Below, one piece after another: positions 23,965-36,549 of a stretch of 64,000 nt of DNA. Position 1 is the first letter of the stretch, and each line of letters begins with the position of its first letter. The notes beneath the pieces are model-generated. The model had not been told where the DNA came from. It was given only the letters and a program-made list of their open reading frames with translations, and made no database searches. The position numbers were made by a program, and so were the translations under genes. The DNA comes from Hortaea werneckii (lineage: Eukaryota > Ascomycota > Dothideomycetes > Mycosphaerellales > Teratosphaeriaceae), in NCBI GenBank assembly GCA_037044905.1, contig JBAOKB010000093.1, positions 744,001 through 808,000 of the forward strand, written 5' to 3'.

Positions 23965-24782
23965 CCTACGGAAGTCTATGGTTGGAGGCGGAGTCGTAAA
24001 TAATTCTTTCGTCCGAAAATCCAGTCCAGTGGGAGAGCCGAGTTTTTCCTTTATGGCAAGTCAAAGTCCTGATTCCGGGTTGGCGTTGGCAAAAATTCAC
24101 TCTCTATACTGTAGTATCTGCACTCGTAAGGCGTTTATGGGCGTGTTTCAGTTCTAGATAGAGCGAAAGTGGAAAGGCTAGAAGGAGGAAAAGATATATC
24201 CGAGTCAACAATGATGTCTTTATCGGGCGATCTGGGGTCCTAACTAAGTTATCGCGGTCTAGCCCACTACTGGCGCGGTCAACAGCGCCAACGGGCGTAG
24301 AAGTGGGATAACCTGCCTCCAGCGCGATCGCGTCACCCCAGTGGTTTACGTCATGGATTATGTGAGCGTTCGCCTTCGCATCTCTTACTCTTACAGATGC
24401 GAGTAGCCGTCACATATTTGATCGATGTGTTCATGTTGTAGAAGGTACGATAGTTCTGTCTTTGCGGTCATGCTGCTACTTTCTCGCAGCCAGCCGCATC
24501 GGAAATCCTGAACTGCGAAACAAAGCCCCCGGAAGCTCCCGAAAGAAATATTCCGATATTCAAGATCTCGCGATCTGCGGGGATTGTGTTCTGGACCGAA
24601 GGATGAACCAGGAAAATATAACTGTCATTAGGAATCTGACTTGCTTGTCAAACATCTTTCATGAGCGTAATGAAGTATTCCATCTCGTTTGGAACGTTTG
24701 GTGTCAAGCTGCTATGATGTGATAGATTTACACGTGCAAAGCTATGGTCACAGCTTCGAGACGGCGCATTCGAAACGTGTGC
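23965..24782. other. Intergenic region
   Basis: Upstream region of the SIS gene and downstream region of the DyP gene. No supported coding or RNA feature. Confidence 0.6.
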
Positions 24783-26323
24783 TCACAAATCACCCTTCGC
24801 TTTGAGCGTTGACAAGGTAGTCCTTAGAGCACTCATCGACGGCGAGAAGAAGTACTCGCCACCCTTGGGCACCACAAACCTGTTGATCCCACTCAACGCC
24901 AACGGTTTGTCCTTGTTCTGCGGGAACAGTCCTTTCATGTCGACAGTCTTATTGTTGTTGTCTTGGCCCATGACCGCATCAAGGCCTGCACCTTCTACTC
25001 TGAAGTCCGGCGCATTCGCCCAGGTCTGCTGCAGGAACTGGAAGCCTTGGCTGATGTTGGATTGATAGCACACGAAGAGCAATCCGCGCTCACCGTTCGG
25101 GTCGTCTTTCAATTCTTCTCCGTACGGGATACCGCGACGCAGGACTCGAAATTGATTCACGACTCCCCGACCCAGATCGCCTCGCGGGTTCATCTTGCGG
25201 ATGTGGGCGCCGAAGGGACACTTGAAGTTTGAGTTCGGAGTGAACTCGAAATTGTTGTTCTTCTTGACGTCTGCACCGATGGCGGCATCGTCGAACTCTG
25301 GAGACAGTTCCACCGGACATCCTGAGTCGAAGCGTTAGCGCGTTGTGTTCTCGCAAGGTGTCCTGGAGGGACATACCGCTCTTCCACCTTCCAATCAGCC
25401 GGGCTCCAAGCTGATCAGACCACGTCCCCAGCTGATTCGAAGCATCTACCAGGAACTTGTTCCAGTCGGACACATTCTGCTTGAGCTTACGGAAACAGAG
25501 GAAGCTTCCGTCAGTCATCCAGGCAGGATGCCCAGCGCCGTCGCCGGGTCGATTGCAGAGGATGACACCCTGCGGAATCGTGTCTTGTCCGGGAGGAATC
25601 GCGGTATCGATACCTTGTACAGCTGGTTCGCTAATGCCATCAAGGAACCCAAAGCTGTTCCCGTCAGTGGAGCACAAACTCAGTGTTGACCCCAGAACTT
25701 ACTGCTCATGACCTTTCATCTCTCCCGGCCGAACTTTCCCGCTTACAGTCGTGATCACTTTCATCGACGCTCCGAAAATACTCTTGATCTTATCAAGCTT
25801 TTCCTGACAATTCTTCTGCGCACTCCCAGCCGCGAAGAGGACCCCGTGTAAGTTCTGCGGCGCACCGAATGCTTCTTCCCAAGCTGGCTCGGACGTTGAG
25901 CCGGCTTTCAGGGGATCGTGGAGAGCGGCAGCGCCTTTCTTCATCCCGGTCTCGAAAGCTGCGTCCTGCGTCTTCAGGTCGAGATTGGCGAGCACGCCGG
26001 CCATCTGGCTTCGTATGAGATACGTTTGCGATCAGAAACGTTGTTTTGGGGGTACTCACCTTCTGTAGACCTCGGAACGAAAACGCAATGTTGGCACCCG
26101 CCATATCGACAATGCCCGTACCATTTTTCTGCCCGATCTTGTCGCGTGAGGAGCTCGTGTGTGCCGTATGAGCGACCTCGTCCGCGACTTGCTTCAGCTT
26201 GGAACAGAACGTCTTCGGATCAGTGATCTCGAAGAAGAGGAAGACTTCTGCTTTCTTGGGGAGACCGTTCAGGAGAATGTCGCCTTGGATGTTGTCCAGT
26301 TGTAGTTTGCCTGGAGAGGCCAT
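24783..26323 (-). CDS. Dye-decolorizing (DyP-type) haem peroxidase
   Basis: Exons 26323-26060, 26004-25703, 25654-25377 and 25321-24783 give 460 residues. The N-terminus has the family motif LDNIQGDIL. The distal motif GHEHFGFLDGISEP is created exactly across the second intron (CA joined to C), which confirms that splice; the Asp of GFLDG is the acid-base catalyst. The proximal haem ligand is the His of CPFGAHIRKMNPR, and QFLQQTWAN and the C-terminal GGEYFF segment are as expected. DyP peroxidases oxidise dyes, phenolics and other substrates with hydrogen peroxide. No signal peptide is visible, so this copy is probably intracellular, unlike many secreted basidiomycete enzymes. Introns are 48-55 bases. 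Confidence 0.94.
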
Positions 26324-27181
26324 GTTGAAAAAAGCAGATCCTACTTCTTGAGAGCACTGCAGTCGGCAAGATGGGACTTATATTGTAAATCCCTGTGGCA
26401 AGATGGACCAATACAGGCTCGCGAGTTCGGCAGTGCCAGTGGCCATACTTATATCGTATACATCCGGGGACCCCAGCTGCAGTCCGTATTCGTGGATGCA
26501 GCCCAGACTCCCCCAAGCTGAAATGCAAATCAGCCTCATGCATAGGCTTATGTGAGAGTTTGAGGTAGTACAGCTCATATCGCAAAGTGATTTTCTCAAC
26601 AAGGCATGTAGCGACTCCAAACAAGCCAGGTCAGGGGTGCGGGTGCTATGCGCGACGAAATCCCTTTGAAGCAAGTCAGTAAGTCACGAGCTCTTCTCAG
26701 GTTGATGGCTGGCTGAGCGGAGCTTGAATTATAAACCTTGAGATTCAGCAAATGCCTTACCCCTCAATTACCACATGGCATTCACGCTTTTCGCAGAGAA
26801 AATTACTTTCTCACGCTGTCTTTTGTGTATTTTCGCAGAGCTGAAAGGAAATGCGGAGTCGCTCTCCTGGCATTGAGTGCGCGGCGGGTAGCTGAACCGT
26901 ACGTACCTCGATCGTAAGACGAGTTGAACGGCTTCGGCCAATGCTTCAGTGGATTCAGATAGAGAACTCAAATGCTTGATGCGATTGAAGGAGGAGATTG
27001 CACTGGATTGTATCGTACATCTGGCTGTGGCTTGATGTAGAGTCATCGTTCGAGCGAATCTGACTCTTTCCTAGCTATAAGGTTCTTACTCTCACTCTCC
27101 TGAACCATCCTGCGCGACGTTCTAGCCACTATGGTTGACAGCAATTAGATGCATCAGAAGCAAAACCCCTCCCGATCTGGT
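26324..27181. other. Intergenic region
   Basis: DyP promoter side and the 3' side of the kinase-like gene. Short open frames only; nothing supported. Confidence 0.6.
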
Positions 27182-28483
27182 CTAATGAAGGTAGAAACTC
27201 AGCCCCCTCATCTCACTCTCCTCCTGCAGAATCCCTAGCACATCCTGCGCTCGAGGCCGTCTGTCCAGCGTCCGCGCCATCAACGCGCTCACGAGCTGGT
27301 TCAGCGGTGCACTGTAGTGTCGCCCACAGGGGTGCTTCTCATCAGCCAGCCACTGGATCGGCTCCGGATGCAGTCGAGACATCACCTGTGCCACAGCAGC
27401 AACCTGCCACACATCCGTCGGCATTCCACACCTGCCTCTCACGCTCCCCGGGGCCGGAATCGCCAGTTCTGGCGGGAGCCACCCGAGTGTCGCGTCCAGG
27501 TCGATCTCGCGGTCTTGCTGTCCGCGTTTGATGTCGTACCACGAGATCGAGTTGCTGAAGTCCCCCAGCACCACGCGCGGGAAGGCGGTGTTGCGGCCTT
27601 TGGTCGTGAGGAAGACGTGGCGGGGGTTGATGTTGAGGTGGCAGATGGTGTTCCAGTCGCGTTTGGGCTCGTCGCCGGGGATGTCGATGTTCATGCCGTA
27701 GTGCAGGAAGCAGAGGGCTTTGATGAGGCCGGCTAGGACGTGCCAGATCTGCGGTTCGGGGATGCGGGAGGACTTGTAGAGGTGTTGGGTCATGTGCCCT
27801 GCTACCGTGCTTTCGCTGGAATCGCAGTACTCGAGGATCAGGCTGCTGGCTGGCGATGTTCCGTCCCAGAATGTTTCGATCAGGTCGATGATGTGGTTTG
27901 AGCCGCCGAAGCGCTTGATCTGCAATAAGGCCTCTCGTTCAGCGACGGCTTTGTCCCGTGTGTCGCCGCGCTGCATGTCCACACGCTTCGCCACGAACAC
28001 TTGGCGGGTTGCTGTGTTGCAGACAACGTAAATGCCGTGGTTTGTATAGGTCAACTGCGGCTTTGCAGGCTTCAGCACAGCGTACTCGTTTGTATAGGTC
28101 TGGAAACGAGGTCCACGTCGTGTGACTGCGTAGGTAAAAACGTCTCGAGGCGGACGAGCCCTGACGCACGATGGAGAGGGAGAATCCACTAGATATCTTG
28201 TCAGGTTGTGCTACTGCTGCTTGAGGTGGAGAGAGTTACCATACCTGACGCATACATTGCAAGGTCTATCCCGAGGCCTCAAACTGTCGTTTAGTGTATG
28301 AGGGAGGAAGTTGAGTGTATAGGAAATATGTCGAGGACGGAAGTCGTTGAATGGTAATTGTGACAGCTGCTCACATGTGAAGCATCGTAGACTGATCTGG
28401 CCCTTTACCTTGCCTGTTTCAGCTGCCAAAGTGAATGCACATGCAAGTTTCGGGCCAGTATACCGGGTCAATGGGGTCAACAT
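27182..28483 (-). CDS. Protein-kinase-like pseudokinase
   Basis: The main exon (28188-27182) encodes a kinase fold of about 335 residues. The beta-3 lysine is in VFVAKRVD, an alpha-C Glu in AEREALLQI, and the hinge is LILEYCDSS. The catalytic loop reads HLNINPRHVFL, where an HRD-x4-N motif is expected, so the catalytic Asp is lost, and the DFG motif is replaced by GDFSNS. The C-lobe retains GWLPPEL and the TDVWQVAAV region. It is therefore predicted to be inactive or atypical. The frame has no ATG before the N-lobe. A first exon 28483-28240, joined by a 51-base intron with donor GTAACT, a CTGAC branch-like site and acceptor CTAG, supplies a Met and yields 416 residues, but its peptide is not recognisably conserved. 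Regulatory target unknown. Confidence 0.7.
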
Positions 28484-29295
28484 AGAGACATGGTGAGCTT
28501 AGATGGAAATGAAGGATCGATTGGTATATGGTCGTTCTTTTGCATTGACGTTATGATCGATGCTCTAACAAACCTCATGATTCTCAGCGCACGGCAGGCT
28601 CTTAGTTTGATATAGCCATTGATAACAAAGCCTCTCTGTTGGAAGCAAGCATTGAGGCGTCTAGCTAATTCCACGTGGCGCTGAAACTTGAAGCTCTTTC
28701 TAGCTCAGAAGGGGCAAACAGGCAGGTGGAAGAGAAGTTAATGCTCGAATGATCCCATTGAACAGGTACGGCAGATCATGTTTGCCGTGCGTCGAAATGC
28801 CCTACTTAACCCTTGTTGTGTATGAAGAAGTTGGTTGAAACGATGGTAGACAATTAAGATGGTTCCATTACTGTACCAGTTGGTACTACTGTAGAGCTGT
28901 TCAGTCATGCTCTTGATAGTGACAGGTGCACGGTCCTCCTCCGCTCCGCTGACTTGGCTTGGCAAAGACCCCAAACGGACAAGCGAGCCAGTCTGGAGGC
29001 TGCGACCTGAGGTGTCGGCTTCAAGTGCAGGTTCAGGTGTCTCTCTCCAGCAGCTTACAGTGTCGACAATCACCCCCTTCGTAATAATCCACCCCCACGG
29101 CACCTGCCATCTTCTGTCGCCACCCGATATAATACTTCCCTCCATCCTCACCGCACCACCACACCTCGACGGTACCAGCGCTCCACGCGTCTTCACCCAT
29201 CTCCGCCCGCGTCCTTGTTCCACCTCCCCCCCAGACCTCCGAGCTCCGTACCTTCCCCAGAAAGTTTGACCATCCACCAGTACACCACCGGACCT
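28484..29295. other. Divergent intergenic region
   Basis: Between the pseudokinase and the phosphoesterase-like gene. The last 200 bases before 29296 are C-rich and CT-rich, as often seen upstream of fungal genes. A 219-codon minus-strand open frame here looks like composition, not a gene. Confidence 0.55.
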
Positions 29296-31608
29296 ATGGC
29301 TGTGAGTTGGCGAAGCTCCCTGAAGCTCCTCCGACCCAACCCCGGACACTGACACACCTCGCAGCAACCACCAGCACAACCTCGCGCCTACGCCCAAGCT
29401 GCCTACATGCCGAACGGAGCGCCACCCGTCAGCGGTCCTGTCCCAGGAGCCAGGCCCTTAGAGCCAAACCAGGGACGCGTCCAGCAGATCGGCCATGCTA
29501 GAGTCCTCTGTATAGCAGACGTAAGAGGTACGCCAACCAGACAGATGCCCTCTACACTGGCGAAGGCACGTGTTAACAGTCAAGCCAGGCAACCTCCGCC
29601 AACTGAATGAGCTCGCGCGCAACGCCAAGGCCGACTACATCCTACATACCGGTGACTTTGGCTTCTACGACGACAGCTCGCTTGACCGGATAGCGGAAAA
29701 GTACGTCATTCTGAAACGACCCAGCTCGCTCCCAGCTAACCCCAGCATAGGACTCTCAAGCATGTCGCCCAGTACTCCCCGCTCCTCGCCGATCCTCTCA
29801 AAGCCGACATTGCACGCTCCGGTCCCCAATCGAGCATCAAGGAACGCTTCCAGCGGGAGCGCCTCCCTCTCTCCGAACTCCCTCAGTTCCTCAACAAGAC
29901 ATACAAGCTCGAAGTGCCCGTCTTCACGGTATGGGGTGCGTGCGAAGATGTTGCTGTCCTGGAGAAGCTGCGTTCGGGAGAGTACAAGATCGACAACCTA
30001 CATGTGATTGACGAGGCACACTCAAGATTGCTTGACGTGGGCGGCGTGAAGCTCCGTCTGCTCGGTCTAGGCGGTGCGGTGGTCATGCACAAGATGTTCG
30101 ACAACGGAGAGGGCCGGACAACCATCGCTGGCGGCCAAGGCACCATGTGGACTACGCTTCTGCAGATTGGAGAGCTCATCGACACTGCGAACCGCGTCTA
30201 CGACCCCACCGAGACCCGCCTGCTCCTTACTCACGCCTCACCTGCCCGAGAAGGCCTGCTCAACCAGCTGTCCGTTACCTTGAAGGCTGACTTCTCGGTC
30301 TCCGCCGGTCTGCACTTCAGGTACGGTAGCTCGTACAACGAGTTTTCTGTCAACCCCTCGCTCGACCATTACCGCGGCAAGCTTTCGGCTTCCAAGGCAC
30401 AATTTAACGACGTTTGGGAGACAGTCAAGCACGAGGTGGAACCAGCGGTTTCGGAGAACGAGGCGCAAAACAAATTGCTTCATTTGGCACTCGAGCTTGT
30501 CAGCAAGATGCCATCCACAGCATCCGGCGGCAACCCATTTGGTGGTGGGCCGCCGAACGGCCAGGTCGATGAGTCGGCTTTCAAGAACATGTGGAACTTC
30601 AACTTGGCAGACGCGGCATTCGGGTGGCTTGTGCTTGACATCGACCAAGGTCGGATAGGAACCGAGATGCGCGCGCAGGGATTCAACTTCTCTCACCGCG
30701 GTGGCAAGGGTCCTCAGAGACCGCAGGCTGTTCCGTCTGCGCCGTCCAACTCTTCAATGGGCCCGACCGGTGGTGCTCTACCTACGCCAGGCCAACAGGC
30801 GCGTGGGCCGCAGGCATCTGCTGCCGGCCCGCAGGCGCCTGCCAACGCAACGCCACCTCAGCAGACCGCTCAGCAACCAATGGCCCAGCGGCAATTGCAG
30901 CAGGCGGCTCAATCCAAGCCTCAGCAGCAGCAACCGGCCCCAGCCATGCAGCCGGCACAGAAGCCAGCCACTCCTGCGCAGCCGAATGCCGCGTTGACGC
31001 CAAACGGTGCGACTGCACCGACGGCCACTATGCCTTCCCAGCCGCAAGCCAATGGCACCCCCGCTGAGACGCCCAAGCCAAGCGAGACCCCTAACCAGCT
31101 CAAGCAGCAGGAGCCTTCCAAGGCGATCTTCATCGATAGAGTCAACGTTGACACTGCTGATGAGATCAAGTCTCAGTTGTTCACGTCTGAAGATGCTGCA
31201 AAGATCTCCAAGGTCGACAAGACTGGTAACGGCCGCTTCGTTGCCCATTTCGCCGACTCCGAAACCATGAAGGCTGTGCTCGCTCGTAACCCCTCGCAAG
31301 AGGCTAGGGACAAGTTCCGTGGCATGAAGATGGTGGAGAACCGTGTATTTAATTCGCGTGGCAACTATGGCGGTGCAGGCACATGGGGTAGAGGTGGTGC
31401 TCAGCGTGGTGGTGCGGCTGAGCGTGGTGGGTACCAGTCAGCCAGTGGCGCGACGACAGGCAGCGATTCCGAGTCAGGCCGTGGCGGTCGTGGGCGTGGC
31501 CGAGGTGGCTTCAGAGGTGACCGTGGCCGTGGCAGGGGTGGCCGCGGCGGTGACAGAGGCGGCAAGGCGGAAGGCGCTCCGGCTGCAGGCAGCGGCGGTG
31601 ACTCCTAG
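29296..31608 (+). CDS. DUF2433-type metallophosphoesterase-like protein with RGG tail
   Basis: Exons 29296-29301, 29365-29527, 29589-29700 and 29751-31608 give 712 residues. The first exon codes only Met-Ala. The splices rebuild ADVRGNLRQLNELA and IAEKTLKHVAQYSP, which supports the model. The N-terminal half is a calcineurin-like phosphoesterase fold: RVLCIADVRG, YILHTGDFGFYD, FTVWGACEDV, and LLLTHASP. Some metal ligands differ from canonical enzymes: the usual GNHD position reads WGACED. A Pro/Gln/Ala linker (about residues 410-535) follows, then a conserved small domain KAIFIDRVNVD...FVAHFADSETMKAV that resembles an RNA-recognition fold, then an RGG-rich tail (about 620-700). RGG boxes bind RNA and are methylated in known proteins. 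A role in RNA metabolism is inference. It diverges from the pseudokinase. Confidence 0.85.
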
Positions 31609-32690
31609 AAGGATGAATCCAAGAGCTGGCGCAGGGAGACGCCGCGGTCGCCGAACGGGGTGGGCAATGGAACGACTCGCCAGCACGCTCAGCATCGTGC
31701 CGTGGCAACACTGAGGGTCCATGGTCCGCCCAGGGCTACCAGGGGTGGGCAGCAGCGAGGCAAAGAAGGCCAGGAGAACGAGCGCGAGGCCGACAAGTCT
31801 GGGGCTGAACAGGTGGAAGCAGACTCCCGCCCTATCCATGCGTAGAGACCTCAGCACTCCTCTCCTGGTGCCGAGTTTGATGACGAAAGGAGAACCCATG
31901 TATACCTTTTATCTCGGAAGGTACCTAGGTATGATTATTCGCTTGAGCGGTCGAGGGTTGAACAGAAGGCGGAGCGGAGAAAAAAGAAACCATTGCTTTG
32001 TACCGGCTGTTGATTAGAAGGGCAATATACCACGGGTGAAGATTACATGCATGCTTCCTTTTTCTAATCAGATGGGCTGGATGAGAGCAGAGGAGCAAGT
32101 AGAAGAGAAGCTGTCCTTTTTAGTGTGTGTGGTGGTCATAAGATAGTTCAGTAGCGTTTTATTCTGTGCAATTATATGTGTGCTTCTCATTCTGCCGAAG
32201 ATGTGGGATCATCGTTTCAGCTGCCTTGTGCGTATGGTCTTTGGTGATAGGGGTGCCTTCGTGTTCGATGTTCTACAGTAAAGTCCACATAATAAATGTG
32301 ATGATGGACCCGATCCTTTCCGGGGTTGCGTGGAGGCTCTGGGGGAGGCTCAAAGCGGCAGGTGCCGAACGTGTGGGGAGAGCTTGCCAGGAACAGGCGA
32401 GGCGGCCGGCGGGCGGGTGAGGCGGCGTGCAGATGACGCTTTGGATCACCAGATGGCGAGTAATCACCCGACGGCGTTTGCTTCTGGTTTCTTGCCACTA
32501 TCAGGCACCCCACCTTAACAACATCATCACGAGAATCACCGCCGACCACGTGCATATTCTGCACCATTGACCTACGGCGAGACAAGAGAGTGTATCGCAA
32601 TACAACAACAACAGCAAGAGCTACGATAAGAGGCGATCACTGCCAGCCACCCGAGCTGTAGCTCTTCGGAGCGGAAGAAGAAGAGCAAAG
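31609..32690. other. Intergenic region
   Basis: Between the RGG protein stop and the NPC1-like start. Terminator and promoter sequence presumed; no supported gene. Confidence 0.6.
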
Positions 32691-35600
32691 ATGAGGGTGA
32701 CGAATTGGATCCCAATATGGTCATCACTAGCAGCGACCAGCATCGCAGCATCAGGCCCAGATCTCACCACCAAACACGAAGCCGGTCGATGCGCCATCCG
32801 CGGCCACTGTGGCAGCCAATCCCTCTTCGGCTCCCAACTCCCCTGTCCGGACAACGGCCTCGCCAAAGAACCCTCGCCCGCCGTCCGAGACTCCCTCGTC
32901 TCCCTCTGCGGTGACCGCTGGGCCGACACCAAAGTCTGCTGCGAGCAGGAACAGATCGAAGCCCTGCAGTCCAACCTCCAGAAGGCCCAGAATATCATCT
33001 CCGCCTGTCCCGCTTGCAAACAGAATTTCTTCGACCTCTTCTGCACTTTTACATGCTCTCCGGACCAAAGTTTGTTCGTCAACGTCACCGACACGGTGCC
33101 CAAGAATGACAAGTTCCTCGTCACCGAGCTGGATCACCTCGTCAGCGACGAGTATGGCGCGGGCTTCTACGATAGCTGCAAGGATGTCAAGTTCGGTGCC
33201 ACGGGCGGCAAGGCTATGGATTTCATTGGAGGCGGCGCGAAGAATTATACCCAGCTCTTGAAGTATCTGGGCGATAAGAAGCCCTTCTTGGGAAGTCCTT
33301 TCCAGATCAACTTCCCTCGACCGGACAGTAAGGATTTCGATGGGATGAAGACTGTCCTGGATGATCCTAAGGCTTGTAATAGTCGGGATGAGCGGTACCG
33401 ATGCGCGTGCGTGGATTGCGAGGCCGCTTGTCCGAGCTTGCCGGCTGTGGAGCAGAAGAAGGAGTGTCATGTTGGGCTGCTGCCTTGTCTGAGCTTCGGC
33501 GTTATTGTGGTATACGCCATCTTCGTCACGTTGTTGGTTTTGGCGGTCAGCGGTCACGTTGCTGCTGCTAAACACAGGAAGAGCAAGAACGAGCGTCTGC
33601 AATTATTGCAGGATACTGTCCCTGAGGATGAGGAAGATGAGGGCGCCGCTATCACTCGAAGTGGCTTTGTCGAGCGTCCGACTAAGCATTATTTCTTGAA
33701 CACTTACTTCGATCGCGCTTTCAGTGGGCTTGCTCGCACATGTGCCAACTTCCCAGCCATTACGATCGGTTCTTCGATCGTGGTTGTCGGTCTACTGAGT
33801 CTTGGCTGGCTACGCTTTGCCGTCGAGACGGATCCCGTCAAGCTCTGGGTCGCACCCGACTCTGACGCAGCGCAGGAGAAGAACTTCTTCGACACAAACT
33901 TTGGCCCTTTCTTCCGTGCCGAGCAAGCTTTCCTCGTGAACGACACGAACCCGACTGGTGAAGCTGGACCTGTGTTGAGCTACGAGACGCTACGCTGGTG
34001 GTTCGATGTTGAAGATCGCGTTGCAAAGATCAAAACCCCAGAGCATGGATACACTTTTGATGATGTATGCTATCAGCCTACAGGAGAGGCGTGCGTGATC
34101 CAGAGTGTCTCACAATATTTCCAAGGCGACTTTGACATGCTTGAGCCGGATGATTGGGCGGATCAGATCCAGGATTGCGTCGACACGCCTGTGAATTGTC
34201 TCCCGGCTTTCGGTCAGCCTCTCGTCATTGAGAGATTACTGGGCGGATACAACTACAGCACCGAGCCGATTACGAAGGCGCAAGCACTTGTCACAACTTG
34301 GGTCGTGAGCAATTACAACCCTGGCGACCCTGAACTGGAGAAGGCCGAGGAGTTTGAGGAGAGCTTGAAAGAACCTCCTTCTCGATGTGCAAGAAGAAGC
34401 TAAAGAGCGTGGCTTGAGACTTTCGTTTAACACGGAGATCAGCCTCGAGCAGGAACTGAACAAGAATACCAACACCGACGCGAAGATCGTCGTCGTCAGC
34501 TACATCGTCATGTTCTTCTATGCTTCCCTCGCTCTGGGCAGCACGACCGTCACTACGAGTATGGTTCTAAGAAACCCGGCTGCGGCCCTCGTGCAGAGCA
34601 AGTTCCTCCTCGGCATCGTGGGCATCCTGATCGTGCTCATGTCCGTCGCGGCATCGGTCGGTCTATTCGCGGCTACCGGCGTCAAGGCTACCCTGATCAT
34701 TGCAGAGGTCATACCTTTCTTAGTCTTGGCCGTCGGCGTGGACAATATCTTCCTTATCGTCCACGAGTTCGAACGTGTCAATATCAGCCATGCTGACGAG
34801 CCAGTCTCTGAAAGGGTCGCGAGGGCTTTGGGTCGTATGGGTCCTTCGATCCTGCTTTCGGCTACGACTGAGACGCTGGCGTTCGCGCTGGGCGCTGCTG
34901 TGGGGATGCCTGCGGTTAGGAATTTCGCCGCCTACGCCGCCGGAGCGGTTTTCATCAATGCTGTCCTTCAGGTTACGATGTTCGTGTCTGTCTTAGCGCT
35001 TAACCAGGAGCGAGTGGAGGCAGGTCGCGCCGACTGCATTCCTTGTCTTCAGGTGAAGGGTGGTACTGATTCGGCTATGCCACATGGATACGGTGGCGCG
35101 CCTTTCTCTGGCATGGATGAAGAAGGCTGGCTGAGTCGCTTTATCCGGAAGCACTATGCCCCGACCATTCTGGAGAACAAGATGCGAGTCTTCATCATGA
35201 CCATTTTCCTGGGATTCTTTGCCGCTGGTATAGCATTGTTGCCGGAAGTACCACTGGGTCTGGATCAGAGAATTGCTATCCCAAGCGATAGCTACCTGAT
35301 CAACTACTTCAACGATCTATATGATTACTTCGGTGCGGGACCGCCTGTGTACTTTGTTACGAAGGGCGTGAACGCTACGCAGAGAGTTCATCAGCAGGAA
35401 CTTTGTGGGAGATTCAGTACGTGTAAAGAGTTCAGCTTGGCGAATGTGCTTGAGCAGGAGCGAAAGCGGCCAGAGATTAGTTATATCAGCGATGCAACGG
35501 CAAGCTGGATCGATGACTACTTTGGCTGGCTGAATCCGGACTTGGACAGCTGCTGCGTTGACGAAGATGGCAGTACTTGCTTTGCGGACAGAGACCCGGC

Positions 35601-36549
35601 CTGGAATGTAAGCATGTACGGCATGCCGGAAGGCCAGGAGTTCGTGGACTACATGGTCAGATGGCTAGAGAGCCCCACTACTGCTGAGTGTCCCCTGGCA
35701 GGTCAGGCTCCCTACGGCGACGCTGTTGTCGTGAATCGCAACAAGACGTCTACACCTGCGACGCATTTCAGAACCGCGCACACGCCGCTTCGGAGCCAGG
35801 ACGATTTCATCCAGGCATACGCTGCAGCGAGACGGATTGCTAAAGGCATCAACGCCGAAAACCCGGGTCTTGAGGTTTTCCCATACAGCAAGTTCTACAT
35901 CTTCTTCGACCAGTACGCCACCATTGTCAAGCTCTCTACCGCTCTGGTCGGCGCAGCCCTAGCCTTCATCCTCCTCATCAGCAGCACGCTGCTCGGCTCC
36001 CTAGCGACCGGGCTCGTCGTCACCGTCACCGTAGCCATGATCGTCGTTGACATCGTCGGCACCATGGCCCTCGCCGGCGTCTCCCTCAACGCCGTCAGCC
36101 TCGTCAACATCGTCATCTGCGTCGGCATCGGCGTCGAGTTCTGCGCCCACATCGCCCGCGCCTTCACCCTCCCCGCCCCGTCCATCCTCGACCGCGCCTC
36201 CCCCGCCAAATTCGCCCTCAACGCCGACCGCTCCGCCCGCGCCTTCGCCGCCCTCGTCAATGTCGGCGCCTCCGTCTTCTCCGGCATCACCGTCACCAAA
36301 CTCCTCGGCGTCTTCGTCTTGGCGTTCACGCGGAGCAAGATCTTCGAAATCTACTACTTCCGTGTCTGGCTTGCCCTTGTCCTCTGGGCCGCTCTGCACG
36401 CTTTGGTCTTCTTGCCTGTCGCCCTCAGCTTTTTCGGTGGTAGGGGTTATGTGGATCCTGAGGGCGATGGTGGCCTCGAGCAGGATCTGGCTAGTAGACG
36501 GTACAGGGCGCTTTTGCCTGAGGATGACTATGATAGTGATGATTATTAG
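32691..36549 (+). CDS. NCR1: NPC1-like (Ncr1) lysosomal/vacuolar sterol transporter, frame interrupted once
   Basis: Two overlapping frames, 32691-34403 and 34387-36549, encode one intronless Niemann-Pick C1 protein of about 1285 residues if one extra base near 34374-34378 is discounted. The N-terminal Cys-rich sterol-binding domain (residues about 25-255: CAIRGHCG, CCEQEQIEAL, CPACKQNFFDLFCTFTCSP) follows a signal peptide. A transmembrane helix (about 264-290), a luminal domain, then a sterol-sensing domain begin after LRLSFNTEISLEQELN (YIVMFFYASLALG, FLVLAVGVDNIFLI). The second membrane half follows (GVSLNAVSLVNIVICVGIG). NPC1 proteins move sterol through the vacuolar or lysosomal membrane with NPC2. 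At the break the reading should be SLKE then LLLDVQEEAKERG; as given, translation ends early at 34403. No intron repairs it. Confidence 0.9.

Noticed and set aside
28738..29397. 219-codon minus-strand open frame
   Set aside because: Gly/Arg-rich composition, overlaps the promoter and first exons of the phosphoesterase-like gene, no recognisable motif.
34371..34386. Programmed ribosomal frameshift in the NPC1-like gene
   Set aside because: No slippery heptamer is visible at the site, and similar breaks occur in unrelated genes nearby, which favours a sequence error or mutation.
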